Shown here: in pieces, positions 62,075 through 64,000 of the stretch
How positions within the stretch are numbered: the stretch's first letter is position 1
How the letters are laid out: each line of letters opens with the position of its first letter
Assembly: GCA_034336665.1 (NCBI GenBank)
Contig: JAPFBE010000002.1
Coordinates: 36,249,406 to 36,313,405 of the forward strand
DNA: 64,000 nt
Source: Luscinia megarhynchos
Lineage: Eukaryota; Chordata; Aves; Passeriformes; Turdidae
Direction of reading: 5' to 3'
Position numbers and translations under genes: made by a program
Notes under the pieces: model-generated
What the model saw: only the letters and a program-made list of their open reading frames with translations
The model's database searches: none
What the model was told of the DNA's origin: nothing

Positions 62075-64000
62075 GTTATATTTTGTCTAGGATATTTGCC
62101 CAAAAAGATAGCTTTACACCCACAATATATTTTGCCTGTTTGGACAGAACAGTACGTGTAGAAAAGCCCAGTCTGTGATCAGAAGTAACTTCTTACGAGG
62201 CATAGAAAGTGCTGCCAACTGCTAAACTATTTGTGGTACTGTGTTATGGCTAGCAGAGGGAGAGCAAGTTTGCATTAGGGCTCTCAACAGTTCCTAAAAA
62301 TATGTCATTGGGGGTGTGTGCCGAATGCTGACCGACATTAGCAGAGCTTCAGGCATGAAAGACTGCACACAGCCTCACTCACATCCACACAGTTACTCAG
62401 ATATCAGCAGAAATGCAGGGGCAGATGCAGTGGGTGCCTCAGCATTGCTGACAAGAACTGAACCACCTGAAGTTTCTGTGTGACATTCACAGCTCGCTAA
62501 AGAGATGCAGTTTGTCTCCCCAGCTATAAGATGCCCATGCAGCAGCATCTCTCTCTGGTTTCCAAGGGAGAAATTGGGGCAGAGAGGAAGTTAAAACATT
62601 TGTGATAACTTGAGTTTAGGGAGCTCCACCTTTCAATGTGAATCATTGTTCTAATTGCTGAGACTTTTGAAGACATTTTTCAAAATGGCTTCTAACTTCT
62701 CTGTGGGAGCTGAAGTAATTCAGGACAGGGTAGGAGAAGCTGAAATAATTCAAATGTACGGGATAGAGAGTTCAACAACAAGAAAATCCAAAGCTTCTGT
62801 AGTTACAGGATTTTATGCGGGATTAGAAAATGTTTTAAGCAGCTTCAATTGTTGACTGTGCATAAGCAATTTCAGAGTTGGGAAAGTTGTAATCCCAAAT
62901 TGTGTTACATTTATGGCAGTAATATGGCAATAATTATAACTTTGCATTAAGAACTGGAATAAAAGTATCGTCATGGCAAGCCATTCTTACATTAGTCTTG
63001 ATTACTCACTTACTGGAATATTTTATTTATATGCCTGAATAAAAAAAAAGTCCCTTGAAGGATTTCAGATTCTCACGAAACATGAGAATTTCATAGACAA
63101 ATTGTCATCAGTGGAGTTTAAACTGGTTTAAAGTGGTTTGATCTGAAATTGGTACATAACAGGTATTTATCAGTTTGTCTTTGTAAAAGCTTGATTATGG
63201 ATAAGTTCTGATGTGAGCTGTTTATTTTATGGCATTAAATCTTAAATGATTAAATAGTAAAGATGTCATAAATGTAACAGGTCATGATATTTGTAAGGTT
63301 CTAAAACTCAAATGTTTTATTTCAGCTTGACTTTTGAGTATTTTTTAACCTTTAACATGAATCCAGGCATGCCTACCCAGAGAGTTTCTCAGAGGAATCA
63401 GAAATTTTGTTCGTGGATTACTCTCAGTTAAATGACACCCTTCCTTACTGAAAAGGGGAAATATCAGCTGCATGATGGGACTGATGGTTATTTATAAAAA
63501 TCCAACTGCAGACAGTCACACTTCTTCTCTTGTCTGTCCAAACTGCAACCTCATTGTGGGACACTTGAGCTCCTCCTATGCCCTGAGGAGACCTTTTAAA
63601 AGTGGGCGTTTTAAATGCATGACATTTGAAACAATACCTAAATAGCAGCATTCTGTTTCAGTGCTTAGTTATGGCTGAATGTGTGCTTTCACCAAAGGTG
63701 TTGCTGAAGTATTTGTGGTTTCTCTTCATCTGCTGGTGCTGAGGTTCCAATGTGATGTGGTAACATTCACTGTTTCATTCTCTGCAGGATAGCTGGGTTA
63801 TTTTTGCTACACTGGCAGCTGTTTGATGGGGCTAAATCTGAGTGGCCAGAGGCTTATTTTCTGTAAGGAATTGCACAATTGGCGTTTTGGGTTTATGTGT
63901 GAAATATCCTGTCCCTTTCTGGCTGGAGACCACAGAGTCCACAAGCAGGACAGGTGGATGTGAGCATTTCTGTTTTAGTTCCAGCCCATGTCACCTCTGG

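Larger units (their letters stand above)
57640..64000. other. No gene recognised
   Basis: AT-rich, with the TG microsatellite, the 60.2-kb GC patch and the A16 run annotated separately. Open frames reach 90 codons and have no recognisable domain. A 75-bp splice-flanked open segment at 63788-63862 is listed as a weak lead. Confidence 0.55.

Overview
The window looks like AT-rich, gene-poor nuclear DNA from a bird. The evidence is several CR1 LINE fragments with the avian 3' terminus (the 'ggtcccttccaa' block followed by degenerate ATTCTATG/ATTCTGTG octamers), short simple repeats, low overall repeat density and strong CpG depletion outside a few patches. The tail beginning 'gttggactcgatgatcct' and the A tracts interrupted by C runs suggest a songbird, but this is inference only.

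I recognise no host protein-coding gene. The open frames are all short (144 codons or fewer). The longest, at 52700-53134, is decayed CR1 reverse transcriptase. The other long ones (for example 815-1198, 14210-14581, 34196-34612 minus) match no family I know and usually have equally open frames on the other strand or in another phase. The window is best read as intergenic DNA or the inside of one or more long introns. I saw no tRNA, rRNA, snRNA or familiar microRNA gene, and no CRISPR array or bacterial-type feature.

Layout: 1-11.9 kb is single-copy-looking AT-rich DNA with two small CpG-dense patches (about 1.0 and 8.8 kb). At 11.9-12.25 kb two short CR1 remnants lie in opposite orientation. 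12.3-52.7 kb is mostly unannotated AT-rich DNA with microsatellites, a possible LTR start near 14.84 kb, an ancient amniote repeat relic near 43.1 kb, a possible MIR relic near 46.6 kb, a 24-bp perfect AT palindrome near 47.56 kb and a 12-bp-arm inverted repeat near 51.4 kb. From 52.7 to 57.6 kb CR1 is concentrated: a roughly 1-kb plus-strand copy carrying the end of ORF2 and the 3' UTR, a plus-strand tail near 56.4 kb, and a minus-strand copy at 57.35-57.63 kb. 57.6-64 kb is again unannotated, with a GC-richer patch at 60.2 kb and a 16-bp poly(A) tract at 62.06 kb.

A few short segments have good splice-site context and an open frame in a compatible phase (830-894, 11232-11292, 18197-18489 minus, 24731-24817, 34309-34417, 63788-63862). 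Such coincidences are expected in 64 kb, so they are offered only as leads. I found no convincing new biological system.
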